Source of the DNA: Bordetella sp. FB-8
GTDB lineage: Bacteria > Pseudomonadota > Gammaproteobacteria > Burkholderiales > Burkholderiaceae_B
Assembly: GCF_000382185.1 (NCBI RefSeq)
Contig: NZ_KB907784.1
Location: forward strand, 1,212,057-1,276,056
Length of the DNA stretch: 64,000 bases
Direction: 5' to 3'
Below the pieces are notes generated by a model that saw nothing but the letters and a program-made list of their open reading frames with translations, searched no databases and had not been told where the DNA came from. The position numbers and the translations under genes were made by a program. Below, one piece after another: positions 46,193-55,948 of this stretch (position 1 is its first letter; every line of letters starts with the position of its first letter).

Positions 46193-47130
46193 CAGTAGCC
46201 TCTTGCCCGATCGTACAGATTGGGCAGCGGCTCGCCGCGGTGGTGCATGCCAACCAGTTCGGCCGCGCGCACGGCCCGGTCGCGCCGGCTGGGCGTCGAT
46301 GCGATATGCGGCGTGACGATCACGCCCGGATGCGTCCAGAGCGGCGAATCGGCGGCCAGGGGCTCGGGTTCGAACACGTCCAGCACGGCCTGGCGGATCT
46401 GGCCGCTGTCCAGCGCCGCCAGCAAATCGGCCTGGACCATGTGCGAGCCTCGCGCCGCGTTGACCAGGCAGGCGCCGCGCGGCAGGCCGGCGAAGGTCCG
46501 GGCGTTGAGAACGCCGCGGGTGGCGTCGGTCGCGGGCAGCAGGCAGACCAGGATGTCGGTCTCGGCCAGGAAGGCATCGAGTTCCTGCTCGCCCGCATGG
46601 CACCGCACGCCCGGCAGATCGGCCCGCCGGCGCGACCAGCCCGACACTCTGAAACCTACGCGCCCGAGCAGGTCGGCCGTGACGGCGCCCAGACTGCCCA
46701 GGCCCATGATGCCCACACGCGTCGTGGTCGAACGCCGCGGCGGGAAGAAATCCTCCCAATGACGGTTTGCCTGGTTGATGATCATGCGCTTCATGTCGCG
46801 CACCAGCATCATCACCGACATCAGCACGTATTCGCCCATTTCGATGGCCGTGACGTCCAACAGCAGGCGCGCGATGGGCAGATGCGCCGGCAGTTGCGGA
46901 TCGTCCAGGATGTGATCGACGCCCACGCCGGAACTGACGATGAGCTTGAGGTCGGGCAGTTCGGCCAGGCGGCCGGCGTCGGGCGCCCAGACCAGGGCAT
47001 ATTCGATGCCGCTCAGGTCCGCCGGCGGATTGAACCAGTCCAGGACTTCGATCCCGGGCGAGATTTCCGCAAACAGGCTGCGCCATTCCTCATAGGCCTG
47101 GGGGCCTCCCGATTTCACGATCAGTCGCAT
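46192..47130 (-). CDS. D-2-hydroxyacid dehydrogenase (GhrA-like glyoxylate/hydroxypyruvate reductase)
   Basis: 312 residues from ATG 47130. NAD(P)-binding GIMGLGSLGAVTADLLGR lies near residue 140, followed by WSRRRADLPGV. Substrate-site R is in NAARGSHMVQADLL, and the C-terminal HIASTPSRRDRAV carries the catalytic His of the GhrA group. These enzymes reduce glyoxylate or hydroxypyruvate. Placement next to malate synthase supports glyoxylate metabolism. It is convergent with glcB and divergent from the hydratase. Confidence 0.87.
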   Translation of the reverse strand: MRLIVKSGGPQAYEEWRSLFAEISPGIEVLDWFNPPADLSGIEYALVWAPDAGRLAELPDLKLIVSSGVGVDHILDDPQLPAHLPIARLLLDVTAIEMGEYVLMSVMMLVRDMKRMIINQANRHWEDFFPPRRSTTTRVGIMGLGSLGAVTADLLGRVGFRVSGWSRRRADLPGVRCHAGEQELDAFLAETDILVCLLPATDATRGVLNARTFAGLPRGACLVNAARGSHMVQADLLAALDSGQIRQAVLDVFEPEPLAADSPLWTHPGVIVTPHIASTPSRRDRAVRAAELVGMHHRGEPLPNLYDRARGY

Positions 47131-47299
47131 AATTGTCCGTCCAAAGTTTGATGCCGCATTTTGATTGAATTTTCCATGAAAAATTCCGGGCGCCGCGCCA
47201 GCGGCCGATAGCGCCGGCACAGACTGACGCCCATCGCCGTGATATTTTCCTTTCTTCCCGGATCGCCGCTTGCGGCGGCCACCTGAAGGAACACCCGAC

Positions 47300-48097
47300 A
47301 TGACTGCGCGCATTGAACCCGAATCCTACGCCGGCTGCGACGCAGCGGCCCGCTTGCTGATCACGGCCCGCCAGGCCGGCGTGGCGGGCGAGCGCCTGCC
47401 CACCGACCTGCGCCCACGCAATTTGGGCCAGGGCTTTGCCGTGCAACTGCGCACCGCCCAATTGCTGGAAAAAGAGCACCAGGACCCGGCCCTGGCCTGG
47501 AAAAGCGCCCTGCCCTCGGCCGACCGCGCCAGCACCGCGCCCATTTATGCATCGACCATCATGCGGGCCGATGCCGGCGCCTTGCGCATGCCCGTGGTCG
47601 AGGGCAAGGTGCGCATCGAACCCGAGATCGCGTTCGAGATCGGGCGCGACCTGCCGGCCCGGTCCCTGCCCTACAGCGAAGCCGAGGTCGATGCCGCCAT
47701 CGGCCGCGCCTGCCTGGCCCTGGAAGTACTGGGCTGCCGCTATGCCCGACCCGACGAGGCCAGCGCCAGCGAACTGCTGGCCGACCATATGTTCAACCAC
47801 GGCCTGGTGCTGGGTCCGGACATCGCCTCGCCCGACGCGGCGCCCGTGGAAATGGACATCACCGTGCAGGCCGGCCACGAAGCCGCGCAGAGCTACGCCG
47901 GCGTGCATCCGAACAAGGCGCCCAAGGCGGGCCTGTACTGGCTGGTGGAGTTCCTGCGCGGCGCCGGCCTGGGCCTGAAGGCTGGCCAGCACGTCATTAC
48001 CGGCTCCTACGCCGGCTATATCGACGTGCCCGCGGGCATGGACTTGCAGATCGGCTACGGCGAACTGGGGACGATGGCCGTGCGTTTTGCCGGCTAA
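47300..48097 (+). CDS. 2-keto-4-pentenoate hydratase / FAH-family protein
   Basis: 265 residues from ATG 47300 behind AAGGA. It has the MhpD/HpcG type of FAH fold: [30 protein letters not shown] and [13 protein letters not shown] supply the metal-binding acids and substrate pocket. The family hydrates 2-hydroxypenta-2,4-dienoate in meta-cleavage pathways, but relatives act as decarboxylases or hydrolases. No other meta-pathway gene is adjacent, so the physiological substrate is uncertain. Confidence 0.82.
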   Translation: MTARIEPESYAGCDAAARLLITARQAGVAGERLPTDLRPRNLGQGFAVQLRTAQLLEKEHQDPALAWKSALPSADRASTAPIYASTIMRADAGALRMPVVEGKVRIEPEIAFEIGRDLPARSLPYSEAEVDAAIGRACLALEVLGCRYARPDEASASELLADHMFNHGLVLGPDIASPDAAPVEMDITVQAGHEAAQSYAGVHPNKAPKAGLYWLVEFLRGAGLGLKAGQHVITGSYAGYIDVPAGMDLQIGYGELGTMAVRFAG

Positions 48098-48144
48098 ACC
48101 ACCCGGCGCGGCAGGAGTTGCGACGGCAAAAGCTCCCGAGCCTG

Positions 48145-49194
48145 CTAGGCGCTGTCCGAGGCCAGGATTTCGCGCACTATCGGCACCGCCTCGCGGCCAT
48201 ACAACTCGATGCCGCGCATCAGAGTGTCGTGCGGCGTCGGGCCGGCCGAATACTTGAGCTGAAAACGGCTGGCCCGCAGCGCCCGCACGGTGGCCGCGAT
48301 CTTGCGCGCCACGGTCTCGGGCGAGCCCACATAAAGCGAACCGTGCTCGATCTCGCTTTCGTATTCTTCGCGTCGCATCGGCGGCCAGCCGCGCTCCTTG
48401 CCGATGCGGTCGCGATTGGCCTTGAAGCCCGGCCAGAATTCCTCCCGCGCCTGCGCGTCGGTCCTGGCCACGTAGCCGGGCGAATGCACGCCCACCGGCT
48501 GCACCGGGCGGCCGTATTGCGCAAAGGCGCGATGATAGAGATCGACATAGGGCGCGAAGCGCCGCGGGTCGCCGCCGATAATGGCCAGCATCAGCGGAAA
48601 GTCGTAGCGCGCGGCGCGCGCCACCGACTGCGGACTGCCGCCCACGCCCACCCAGGTCTTGAGCGTGCCGTGTTCGACGGTCGGATACACCGACTGCCGG
48701 TCCAGCGAGGCACGCAGCCGCCCCTGCCAAGTCACCGGCTTTTGCTCGAGCAGGGCCGCGAACAGATCGAGCTTTTCTTCGAAAAGCGCCTCGTATTGCT
48801 GCAGGTCGTAGCCGAACAGCGGAAAGGATTCGGTAAAGGAGCCGCGGCCGAGTATGACTTCGGCGCGGCCGTTGGACAGGGCGTCGACCGTGGCAAACCG
48901 CTGGAAGACGCGCACCGGGTCGTCCGAGCTGAGCACCGTGACGGCCGAACCCAGGCGTATGCGTTCGGTGCGCGCGGCCATCGCCGCCAGCACCACCTCG
49001 GGCGCGGACACCGCGAAATCGGGGCGATGGTGTTCGCCCACGCCGATAAAGTCCAGGCCGACCTGGTCGGCCAGCACGGCCTGCTCGATCAGGTTGCGCA
49101 AAACCTGCGCGTGCGGCAGGGGCGTGCCCGGCGCGCCGTCGGTCACATCGCCGAAGGTGTCCACGCCGAATTCGAGAATGGGAGCTGTCGTCAT
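48145..49194 (-). CDS. LLM-class flavin-dependent oxidoreductase
   Basis: 349 residues of the bacterial luciferase-like (LLM) TIM-barrel family. [10 protein letters not shown] begins the barrel, [10 protein letters not shown] is the family signature for FMN/F420-type monooxygenases, and [17 protein letters not shown] follows. [12 protein letters not shown] is the standard C-terminal segment. It probably uses FMNH2 and oxygen on an unknown substrate. It is convergent with the hydratase and divergent from the aldehyde dehydrogenase. Confidence 0.87.
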   Translation of the reverse strand: MTTAPILEFGVDTFGDVTDGAPGTPLPHAQVLRNLIEQAVLADQVGLDFIGVGEHHRPDFAVSAPEVVLAAMAARTERIRLGSAVTVLSSDDPVRVFQRFATVDALSNGRAEVILGRGSFTESFPLFGYDLQQYEALFEEKLDLFAALLEQKPVTWQGRLRASLDRQSVYPTVEHGTLKTWVGVGGSPQSVARAARYDFPLMLAIIGGDPRRFAPYVDLYHRAFAQYGRPVQPVGVHSPGYVARTDAQAREEFWPGFKANRDRIGKERGWPPMRREEYESEIEHGSLYVGSPETVARKIAATVRALRASRFQLKYSAGPTPHDTLMRGIELYGREAVPIVREILASDSA

Positions 49195-49356
49195 GGACTC
49201 AACTATAAAGGGTGCGCAGGGAACGGGGCCGGGAACCGTCGTATCATCGACGAGGCGGTTTTCGATCCTGGGCGCGCCGCGCGATATGGCTCGGCAATGC
49301 GGCCAGGATACGTCATGTCGAACTGGACACCCCTACTTAACAGGCAAGCAGAAAAT

Positions 49357-50937
49357 ATGCAGATCACTGGAGAAATGCTGATAGGCGGCGCGTGCGTGCG
49401 CGGCACGCAGGGCACACTTTACGCCTTCGATCCGGCGCGCGGCCTCGCCCTGGAGCCCGCGTTCGGCTCGGGCAGCGCGGGCGACGTCGACCACGCGTGC
49501 CGGCTGGCCCAGGCGGCATTCGACCCCTTGCGCTGCGCGCCGCTGGAGACGCGCGCGCGCTTGCTCGAAACTATCGCCGAGAACATCCTGGCATTGGGCG
49601 ATACGCTGATCCAGCGCGCGCACCAGGAATCGGCGCTGCCGGTCGCGCGCCTGGAAGGCGAGCGCGGCCGCACGGTCGGGCAGCTGCGGCTGTTCGCCTC
49701 CTTCGTGCGCGAGGGGCGCTGGCTGGCCGCCACGCTCGATCCCGCCATGCCCGAGCGCAAACCGCTGCCGCGCTCGGACCTACGCCTGCAGAAGATCCCG
49801 CTGGGTCCGGTGGCCGTGTTCGGCGCGAGCAACTTCCCGCTCGCCTTCTCGGTCGCGGGCGGCGACACCGCGTCCGCCCTGGCCGCCGGCTGTCCGGTGG
49901 TGGTCAAGGCGCACCCGGCGCACCTGGGCACCTCGGAGCTGGTCGGCCGCGCGATCCAGCAGGCGGTCAAGGCCTGCGGCCTGCCCGAGGGCACGTTCTC
50001 GCTGCTGGTGGGCGCGGGCAACCTGATCGGCGAAACGCTGGTCGCGCATCCGGCCATCAAGGCGGTGGGCTTTACCGGCTCGCGCGGCGGCGGCCTGGCG
50101 CTGGCAGGCATCGCCGCCCAGCGCCGCGAACCCATCCCGGTGTATGCCGAGATGAGCAGCATCAACCCCTTCTTCGTGCTGCCCGGCGCACTGGCCAGGC
50201 GCGGCGCCCAGATCGCGCGCGGTTTCGTCGAGTCGCTGACGCTGGGCGTGGGCCAGTTCTGCACCAACCCCGGCCTGGTCGTCATGCTCGACGGCCCGGA
50301 CGCACAGGCCTTCGCCAAAACGGCCGCGGACGCGCTGGCACAGAAGGACTCGCAAACCATGCTTACCCGCGGCATCGCCACGGCCTACTCGAATGCCGTG
50401 GCCAGCCGTACCGCATCGGGCAACGTGAACACGCTGGCGCAAGGCGCGCAGACCGAAGCGCTGAACGCCGCGCGCCCCGCGCTGTTCGCGACGACGCAAG
50501 CCGCGTTCGAGCATGACGCGCACCTGGAAGACGAGATCTTCGGCCCCTCCTCGCTGATCGTCACGTGCAAGAACATGGACGAGATGATCGCGCTGACCGA
50601 GCGCCTGGAAGGCCAGTTGACGGCCACGCTGCACCTGGAGGCCGACGACACGGCGCAGGCCAGGCGCCTGCTGCCCGTGCTCGAGCGCAAGGCCGGACGC
50701 ATCCTGGCCAACGGCTATCCGACCGGCGTCGAAGTATGCCACGCGATGGTGCACGGCGGGCCGTTCCCGGCCACCTCGGATTCGCGCACGACCTCGGTAG
50801 GCACCCTGGCGATCGAGCGCTTCCTGCGCCCGGTCTGCTATCAGGACCTGCCGGCCGAGTTGCTGCCGCAGGCATTGCAGGACGGCAATCCGCTGGGCCT
50901 GGCCCGGGTTGTGGACGGGAAGCTGACACTGGGGTAA
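49357..50937 (+). CDS. NADP-dependent aldehyde dehydrogenase (2-oxoglutarate semialdehyde dehydrogenase-like)
   Basis: 526 residues from ATG 49357 ([16 protein letters not shown]); the frame upstream is open but antisense to the LLM gene. It has a complete ALDH active site: N159 in [11 protein letters not shown]265 in YAEMSSINP and nucleophile C302 in [17 protein letters not shown] is the coenzyme turn. The longer length and these segments resemble the 2,5-dioxovalerate dehydrogenases of uronic acid and sugar-acid oxidation, which yield 2-oxoglutarate. Substrate assignment is by family similarity. Confidence 0.9.
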   Translation: MQITGEMLIGGACVRGTQGTLYAFDPARGLALEPAFGSGSAGDVDHACRLAQAAFDPLRCAPLETRARLLETIAENILALGDTLIQRAHQESALPVARLEGERGRTVGQLRLFASFVREGRWLAATLDPAMPERKPLPRSDLRLQKIPLGPVAVFGASNFPLAFSVAGGDTASALAAGCPVVVKAHPAHLGTSELVGRAIQQAVKACGLPEGTFSLLVGAGNLIGETLVAHPAIKAVGFTGSRGGGLALAGIAAQRREPIPVYAEMSSINPFFVLPGALARRGAQIARGFVESLTLGVGQFCTNPGLVVMLDGPDAQAFAKTAADALAQKDSQTMLTRGIATAYSNAVASRTASGNVNTLAQGAQTEALNAARPALFATTQAAFEHDAHLEDEIFGPSSLIVTCKNMDEMIALTERLEGQLTATLHLEADDTAQARRLLPVLERKAGRILANGYPTGVEVCHAMVHGGPFPATSDSRTTSVGTLAIERFLRPVCYQDLPAELLPQALQDGNPLGLARVVDGKLTLG

Positions 50938-51067
50938 TTCGCGCGCCAAAGGCCAGCCCGTGTCGGTACGCTTTTTACACTTGCATCCATTTTTATGACA
51001 TCCGGTCATGTTCCTCGTACATCTGGGTTCTACAGTGAAAAATCCCTGAACTTGAAGGCATTGCACC

Positions 51068-51286
51068 ATGAGTCCGAAAACCTTGATCCTGACCGCGGCG
51101 ATGTCCTGCGCGCTGGTCGGCTGCGCCACGCCCACCGTCGTGCATGAGCATGACGGCTCGACGATCATCACGCCTGACCGGCCCATCTTCAACAAGAAAA
51201 CCGGCTTCTACGAGTACAAGGACAAGGAAGGCCGCGTCATCCGCATCAACAAGGACGACATCCAGTCGATCGAGGACGTCGATTAA
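51068..51286 (+). CDS. YgdI/YgdR-type small lipoprotein
   Basis: 72 residues. A signal peptide ends in LVGC, with lipidated C19, and the mature part contains the short SH3-like domain (VVHEHDGSTIITPDRPIF... FYEYKDKEGRVIRINKDDI). This is the YgdI/YgdR (DUF903) family of outer-membrane lipoproteins of unknown function. A perfect hairpin terminator follows 29 nt after the stop, so it is monocistronic. Confidence 0.85.
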   Translation: MSPKTLILTAAMSCALVGCATPTVVHEHDGSTIITPDRPIFNKKTGFYEYKDKEGRVIRINKDDIQSIEDVD

Positions 51287-51314
51287 CCGGACCGCCAGAC
51301 AGGCCTAAGCGCCA

Positions 51315-51360
51315 GAAAATCAAAGGCCCGCAGCACTTTTGCTGCGGGCCTTTGATTTTC
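51315..51360. terminator. Perfect 21-bp stem intrinsic terminator
   Basis: The arms 51315-51335 and 51340-51360 are exact reverse complements around a CTTT loop. The GC core CCCGCAGCA is flanked by AAAG/CTTT and A/T-rich ends, so the hairpin can terminate transcription from both directions. It ends the lipoprotein transcript and marks the edge of the accessory region. Confidence 0.9.
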
Positions 51361-51581
51361 AATTTCAATAACCGGGTCTAGAAGGTTTATGCTGCCTTTT
51401 ATTGTGTCAACAGCAACAGGCTTATAGGTGATTGGCTAGATTTCTTTCGATTTTATCGCCTTAAACGTAAACAAGTGGAGACTTCGTTTCAAGTTTGTTT
51501 ACGCTTTCAGGGGGTGCAGGGGGCAGCGGCGCCCTGTGGACAACTTGTGTTGCCAACGGTCTGAGCGTCTGTGCCTGTACC
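51361..51581. other. Non-coding gap with a small inverted repeat
   Basis: No supported gene lies in these 221 bp between the terminator and the IS66-type element. A 9-bp inverted repeat CGTAAACAA (51466-51474) / TTGTTTACG (51495-51503) is present, and the DNA is AT-richer than the chromosome on its left. This is the left flank at which the IS inserted or recombined. Confidence 0.5.
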
Positions 51582-51636
51582 GTAAGCCTCCGGTGAGCAC
51601 CGTCTTGTAAATCACTCTGGTCGGCGGTATAGCTGG

Positions 51637-51945
51637 TCAGGTGCTGGATTTTTTCAAGAAGACCGGAGCGACCTTCCAGAGATGACCGTCGTCGGTGTGC
51701 ACGCTGGCGGTTTTCTTGTTCAATCGCATGATCAAGCCGTTTCGCACTTGACCATCGTTATCGGTGAAGCAGACGCGGTCGCCCTGGGCGAACTGGGCCA
51801 GTCGCATTGTGCTCTTGGCCTGGGCCAGCAAACGCAGGCGCTCGACCACCATGTGGTTGAGGTACATGAGGTCTTGCTCGCTCATGTGGCGCAGAGCTTG
51901 AACAAACAGGTCTCGGTCCAGGATGGTGTGCTTGTTGGCGCTCAT
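51637..51945 (-). CDS. Passenger ORF inside the IS66 element
   Basis: 102 residues. The N-terminal half is helical (FVQALRHMSEQDLMYLNHMVVERLRLL type). The C-terminal half is a KOW/SH3-like beta barrel: FAQGDRVCFTDNDGQVRNG, then MRLNKKTASVHTDDG. It begins 24 nt after the tnpC stop, inside the terminal repeats, so it moves with the element. It is not one of the standard tnpA-C genes. A nucleic-acid or chromatin-binding role is possible but unproven. Confidence 0.6.
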   Translation of the reverse strand: MSANKHTILDRDLFVQALRHMSEQDLMYLNHMVVERLRLLAQAKSTMRLAQFAQGDRVCFTDNDGQVRNGLIMRLNKKTASVHTDDGHLWKVAPVFLKKSST

Positions 51946-51968
51946 GGCGCCATTTTTACATGACCTGG

Positions 51969-53570
51969 TTATGCCTGGGCGGCCAGGTTCCAGGGCAAGA
52001 GATCAGCCACCCGGTTGACCGGGTACTCAGCGATAACGGCCAGCACGCGGCGCAGGTAGGCTTCTGGGTCGATGCCGTTCAACTTGGCCGTCTCCATCAG
52101 GCTGTACATCGTGGCGGCGCGTTCGCCACCCCGGTCCGAGCCCAGGAAGAGATAGTTCTTACGCCCGCACGCGATGCCACGCACCGAACGCTCGGCGGCC
52201 GAGTTGTCGATCTCGACCTCGCCGTCATCCAGGTAGCGCGTGAGCGCCTGCCACTGGTTCAGGGCATAGCCGATGGCCTCAGCGGTAACCGACTTGCGCG
52301 ACACGGTGGGCAGTTGTTCTGTGAGCCAGGCCCGCAGCGCCGTCACGATGGGCACGGACTCGACTTGGCGAACTTGCTTGCGATGTTCTGGTGGACTGCC
52401 GCGGATGCCTGCTTCGATCCGGTAGAGCTCGGCGATTCTCTCCAGGGCATGCGTGGTGATGGGCGTGGGCCGATCCACATGGATCTCGTGGAACTTGCGC
52501 CGGGCATGCGCCCAGCACGCAGCCTCGATCACGCGTCCCCTGGCGTAGATCGCGTCGTAGCCCGCATAGGCATCGGCTTGCAGCGTGCCGCTGAAGTCCT
52601 TCAAGTGCGTCTGCGGATGGATGCCCTTGCGGTCGGGCGAGTAGCGGAACCACGCTGCCGGCGCGGCGGCGCCGGCATGGGGCCGGTCATCGCGCACGTA
52701 GGTCCACAAGCGGGCCTGGCGCGTCTTGCCTGAACCTGGCATGAGCACCGGCACAGGCGTGTCATCGGTATGCAGCTTGCGGGCCGAGAACACGTGATCG
52801 CGCAGGGCGGCTACAAGCGGGGCAAGAAGTTGGTGCACCCCACCCACCCAGTCGGCTAGGGTGCTGTCGGCCAGCTCCACGCCTTCGCGCTCGTAGATGC
52901 GGGCTTGCCGATGCAAGGGGATATGGTCAGCGTATTTGCTCACGCAAACGTGCGCAAGCAATCCCGGGCCAGCCCAGCCGCGTGCAATCGGGCGGCTGGG
53001 CGCAGGCGCCTGCATCATGCGCTCGCAGCACGTGCAGGTCAGGCGCGGGCGCACGTGGCGGATGATCCGCAGGCTGGCCGGAACGTATTCCAGCATGTCG
53101 CTCACGTCCTGGCCGAGCCGCTTCCAGGCGCCGCCGCAGTCCGGGCAGGCTGTCGCTTCGGGAAGGTGTTCGATGACTTCGCGCGGCAGGTGCTCAGGCA
53201 ACGCACGACGCACCGGGGCCTGGCGCTCGGCGCGAGGCTGCGCAGAACGCGCCGGTTCAACCCGTTGGGCTTGATTGAGGTAAAGCTCTTCGAGCTCCAG
53301 CTGCAATTGATCGACCTGGTGTTGCAGCTTCTCGGAGCGCTGGCCGAACAGCAGGCGTTGCAGCTTGGCCAGCAAGAGCTTCAAGCGGGCGATCTCGTCG
53401 CTGTCGTCGCGCTTGCCTTGCTTGAACGCTTCACGCTCGGCATGGAACGCCTCGCGTTCCGCGCGCAGCGCCTGGTTCTCTTGCTGATGCGCTTGCAACT
53501 GGGCCTGGTGCGCCAATACCAATGCCCGCAGGGCATCGATATCGTTGGGCAGACAAGCAGGTGCGCGCAT
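51969..53570 (-). CDS. tnpC: IS66 TnpC transposase
   Basis: 533 residues, the DDE transposase of the IS66 family. It has an N-terminal leucine/glutamine-rich coiled coil (about residues 10-95), a zinc-binding region with CPDCGGAWK and a CTCCERMM pair, and the catalytic core. Core landmarks are KLHTDDTPVPVL, QADAYAGYDAIY with AACWAHARRKF, and the C-terminal EIDNSAAERSVRGIACGRKN. All are intact, so the element may still be mobile. Confidence 0.95.
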   Translation of the reverse strand: MRAPACLPNDIDALRALVLAHQAQLQAHQQENQALRAEREAFHAEREAFKQGKRDDSDEIARLKLLLAKLQRLLFGQRSEKLQHQVDQLQLELEELYLNQAQRVEPARSAQPRAERQAPVRRALPEHLPREVIEHLPEATACPDCGGAWKRLGQDVSDMLEYVPASLRIIRHVRPRLTCTCCERMMQAPAPSRPIARGWAGPGLLAHVCVSKYADHIPLHRQARIYEREGVELADSTLADWVGGVHQLLAPLVAALRDHVFSARKLHTDDTPVPVLMPGSGKTRQARLWTYVRDDRPHAGAAAPAAWFRYSPDRKGIHPQTHLKDFSGTLQADAYAGYDAIYARGRVIEAACWAHARRKFHEIHVDRPTPITTHALERIAELYRIEAGIRGSPPEHRKQVRQVESVPIVTALRAWLTEQLPTVSRKSVTAEAIGYALNQWQALTRYLDDGEVEIDNSAAERSVRGIACGRKNYLFLGSDRGGERAATMYSLMETAKLNGIDPEAYLRRVLAVIAEYPVNRVADLLPWNLAAQA

Positions 53571-53629
53571 GCCGTTATTTTATCGGCGTGCGGCACGGTT
53601 GAGAAGGTGTCGATACGTAGATCGGCGCA

Positions 53630-53971
53630 CTACACCTGCGTGGGCCTGGCCGTGCGCACGGGGCTGCGCCAATCAATGCCTTCGAGCAGCATCGATAACT
53701 GGGCCTTGGTCAGCGCGATACGACCCGCCTCGGCCTGTGGCCACACGAAGCGGCCTGCCTCCAGACGCTTGCAGAACAGGCACATGCCATCGCCATCGAA
53801 CCACAGCACCTTGATCCGATCCCCACGTCGACCACGGAACACGAACACGTGGCCGCAGAATGGGTCGGCTTGCAACTGGATCTGCACCAACGCGGCCAGG
53901 CCATCGAAGCCACGCCGCATGTCGGTCACGCCCGCCACGATCCAGACTCGCGTGTTGCCGGGCGGCAGCAT
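53630..53971 (-). CDS. tnpB: IS66 TnpB (Orf2) accessory protein
   Basis: 113 residues from ATG 53971 ([21 protein letters not shown]), overlapping the tnpA stop as TGATG. The conserved IS66 Orf2 segments [33 protein letters not shown] and [14 protein letters not shown] are present. Required for transposition together with TnpA and TnpC in studied members. Confidence 0.93.
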   Translation of the reverse strand: MLPPGNTRVWIVAGVTDMRRGFDGLAALVQIQLQADPFCGHVFVFRGRRGDRIKVLWFDGDGMCLFCKRLEAGRFVWPQAEAGRIALTKAQLSMLLEGIDWRSPVRTARPTQV

Positions 53972-54321
53972 CAGGCACGCAACGCGGCAATGGCTGTCCT
54001 GAGCAGCAGCGGATCGACGCTGCCCGTCACGCACAAGCGCGACGGGCCTATCGTAATCTCCAAACTGCCAGATGCAGCAGGCGCGACTGGCTCGGGATCG
54101 GGCATGGCTACGACATCAACTGCCACCACCGCAGAGACGCTCGCCGCAGTATCCAAACGGCCTTCGCTATACAGCTTGCGCCAGGCCCAGACCTGGTTGG
54201 CATTGATGCCGTAGTCACGCGCCAGCGCCGCGACCGATGCACCCGGACGCATCGATGCCTCGACGACCTCGCGCTTGCGGGCCACAGAGTGCTGTTGATA
54301 CCTGCGCTGCGTCTCGCTCAT
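53971..54321 (-). CDS. tnpA: IS66 TnpA (Orf1), helix-turn-helix protein
   Basis: 116 residues. An HTH of the transposase-8 type spans about residues 12-60 ([21 protein letters not shown] then [13 protein letters not shown]). The C-terminal third has the acidic/proline-rich linker and the short conserved [12 protein letters not shown] tail. It likely binds the terminal repeats. The start lies 96 nt from the right inverted repeat. Confidence 0.92.
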   Translation of the reverse strand: MSETQRRYQQHSVARKREVVEASMRPGASVAALARDYGINANQVWAWRKLYSEGRLDTAASVSAVVAVDVVAMPDPEPVAPAASGSLEITIGPSRLCVTGSVDPLLLRTAIAALRA

Positions 54322-54441
54322 GAATGCCCCGAAATTTATGTCCAGAAATTTTTATGGACACAAATTTGAGAGTGCCCGAGAACCAGAATTCTCGGCTTGG
54401 TAGGCGCCAGGCGTCTAGACGGTACTCACCGGAGCCTTACG

Positions 54442-55659
54442 TTAAAACTGCCTCACTGGATATATGAAACGCTGGGATGGGCCGGGATTGTCGGCCTTGG
54501 ATATGCCATTTTAAAAATTAATTCCGGCATGCCATTTCCGGGAAAAATTGCCCTGATCCCTACTCTTGCAGCCTTTTCTCTGGTGCTATCTGGCCGCTCC
54601 ACGCAGACCACCGCAAGCAAAATATTGTCTTTGTCGCCGCTGGTAAATATTGGCCTCATTTCCTATCCACTTTATTTGTGGCACTGGCCAATATTGGTTT
54701 TTATGCGTTACTTGAATATCAAGACAACCAACACACTCCCTTTTATCATTTTTTGGATGGTGATACTTACGTTGGCCTATGCCAGCTACCGTTGGCTTGA
54801 GATACCTATTCGTCGCAAAGTATGGCTCACCTCGCAGCGTAGCTTATTGGCAGGATTAACTATTTCTTTTACCGTCCTAGCAGCATTTGCCGTGCACGTA
54901 CTGATAACGGATGGTGCGTCCTACCGATTTAATGGAAAGGAGAGAGTATTTTTGACGGCTCGTATCCAGTCATATACCAAACGGTGTGATATTACCGCAC
55001 GCATTCTTGATCCCACTTCGCCCATCTGCAAGCTACGCCAGGAAGACGGCGATCAACGCAAAATCTTGCTATGGGGAGATAGCCACGCAAGCATGTTGAT
55101 TCCGATGCTAAAAAAACTGGCCAATCAGAACAGAGCCAGTTTGTACATAAATGTCAGAAATTGCCCACCATTTGTCGTACCCGGTGGCTGCGATGCGAAC
55201 ATAATTAAAGAAATAATAGCGAAACTTCAAGAAAAGGCTATTAACAACATCATATTCGCTTACGCATGGGGGCATGACACGCCCGAAGCGGAACAAAGCT
55301 TCGTGAAAACCATCCGTGCTGTTTCACAACAGGGCCTCAATATTTGGCTGATGTTAGATATCCCCGTTGGAAATGAGCTTGATCCAAACAATGCAATTAA
55401 AAGAAATCCCAACAACCCTCATGCTGGCAGCATTTCCGTCGCCGCTTATAACGAAGGCAGCAGGCTCAAGCAGTTGGCATTTTTTCAACGTCTAAAAGCA
55501 CAATTCCCAAACATTCACATCATTGACACCTCTCCTGCCTTTTGTGGTCAGACCCATTGTTGGAGCGGTAAGGGGAACGAGGTTTGGTATCGTGATGGGG
55601 GGCATCTTAACGATGCAGGGGGACTAAGAATTTCGTCCTATTTCTTACCTGTATTCTGA
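54442..55659 (+). pseudogene. N-terminally truncated OafA-type acyltransferase with SGNH domain
   Basis: The open frame enters from the IS end; gene-derived sequence starts right at the IS border (LPHWIYETLG...). About 405 residues remain of a family whose members are usually about 640-670. The last membrane helices of the acyltransferase-3 domain survive (SYPLYLWHWPILVFMRYL). The C-terminal SGNH hydrolase-like domain is complete, with WGDSHASM and a catalytic DGGHLNDAGG. The first helices holding the acyltransferase active site are missing, so it is probably inactive. It is much more AT-rich than the chromosome left of the IS, suggesting transfer. Confidence 0.82.
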
Positions 55660-55669
55660 CAATGAAATA

Positions 55670-55810
55670 ATGGCACGAAAGGATTCCCGGGAGTGGCTAC
55701 GTTGCGCATATGCTTCGAGTCCAGTATGGCTGCGCAGCACGATCACCGAAATCCGGAAAAGGCACAGCAGCGAGGACGTCCGAAGGGAAGTCGCACAAAG
55801 GCTGCTTTAG
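55670..55810 (+). CDS. Possible 46-residue ORF (uncertain)
   Basis: Reads MARKDSREWLRCAYASSP then a charged helix with TITEIRKRHSSEDVRREVAQ. It starts 10 nt after the truncated acyltransferase. No clear ribosome site precedes it, and I do not recognise a family. It could be a fragment of a longer gene. Listed because the region to 55948 otherwise holds only a hairpin. Confidence 0.2.
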   Translation: MARKDSREWLRCAYASSPVWLRSTITEIRKRHSSEDVRREVAQRLL

Positions 55811-55893
55811 CCCGCCCGGTCCGACCGCACGATCGCCAACAGAATTACCCAAACGAAACCGCAGCCCTGCGAGGCTCAGCAACGCCGTAAAGC

Positions 55894-55920
55894 ATGAACC
55901 CGGGCAGAGGCCGGGTTCAT
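55894..55920 (-). terminator. Hairpin downstream of the immunity gene
   Basis: Arms ATGAACCCGG (55894-55903) and CCGGGTTCAT (55911-55920) pair perfectly over a 7-nt loop. On the minus strand it lies 28 nt after the immunity stop and is followed by only a weak T run, so it is a plausible but imperfect terminator of the cdi transcript. Confidence 0.5.
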
Positions 55921-55948
55921 CGACTTCATGGTATTTGCCGCCGCGTCA

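Larger units (their letters stand above)
51582..54440 (-). mobile_element. IS66-family insertion sequence with passenger ORF
   Basis: A 2,859-bp element bounded by 24-bp imperfect inverted repeats (51582-51605 and 54417-54440), both beginning GTAAG inward and agreeing at 22 of 24 bases. GTAA ends are typical of the IS66 family. It encodes tnpA, tnpB and tnpC on the minus strand plus one extra ORF. The flanking octamers CCTGTACC and GTTAAAAC do not match, so the expected 8-bp duplication is absent, which points to a later deletion or recombination at an end. Confidence 0.88.

Noticed and set aside
48118..49356. Upstream extension of the aldehyde dehydrogenase frame
   Set aside because: It is antisense to the LLM oxidoreductase, and the dehydrogenase N-terminus fits ATG 49357.
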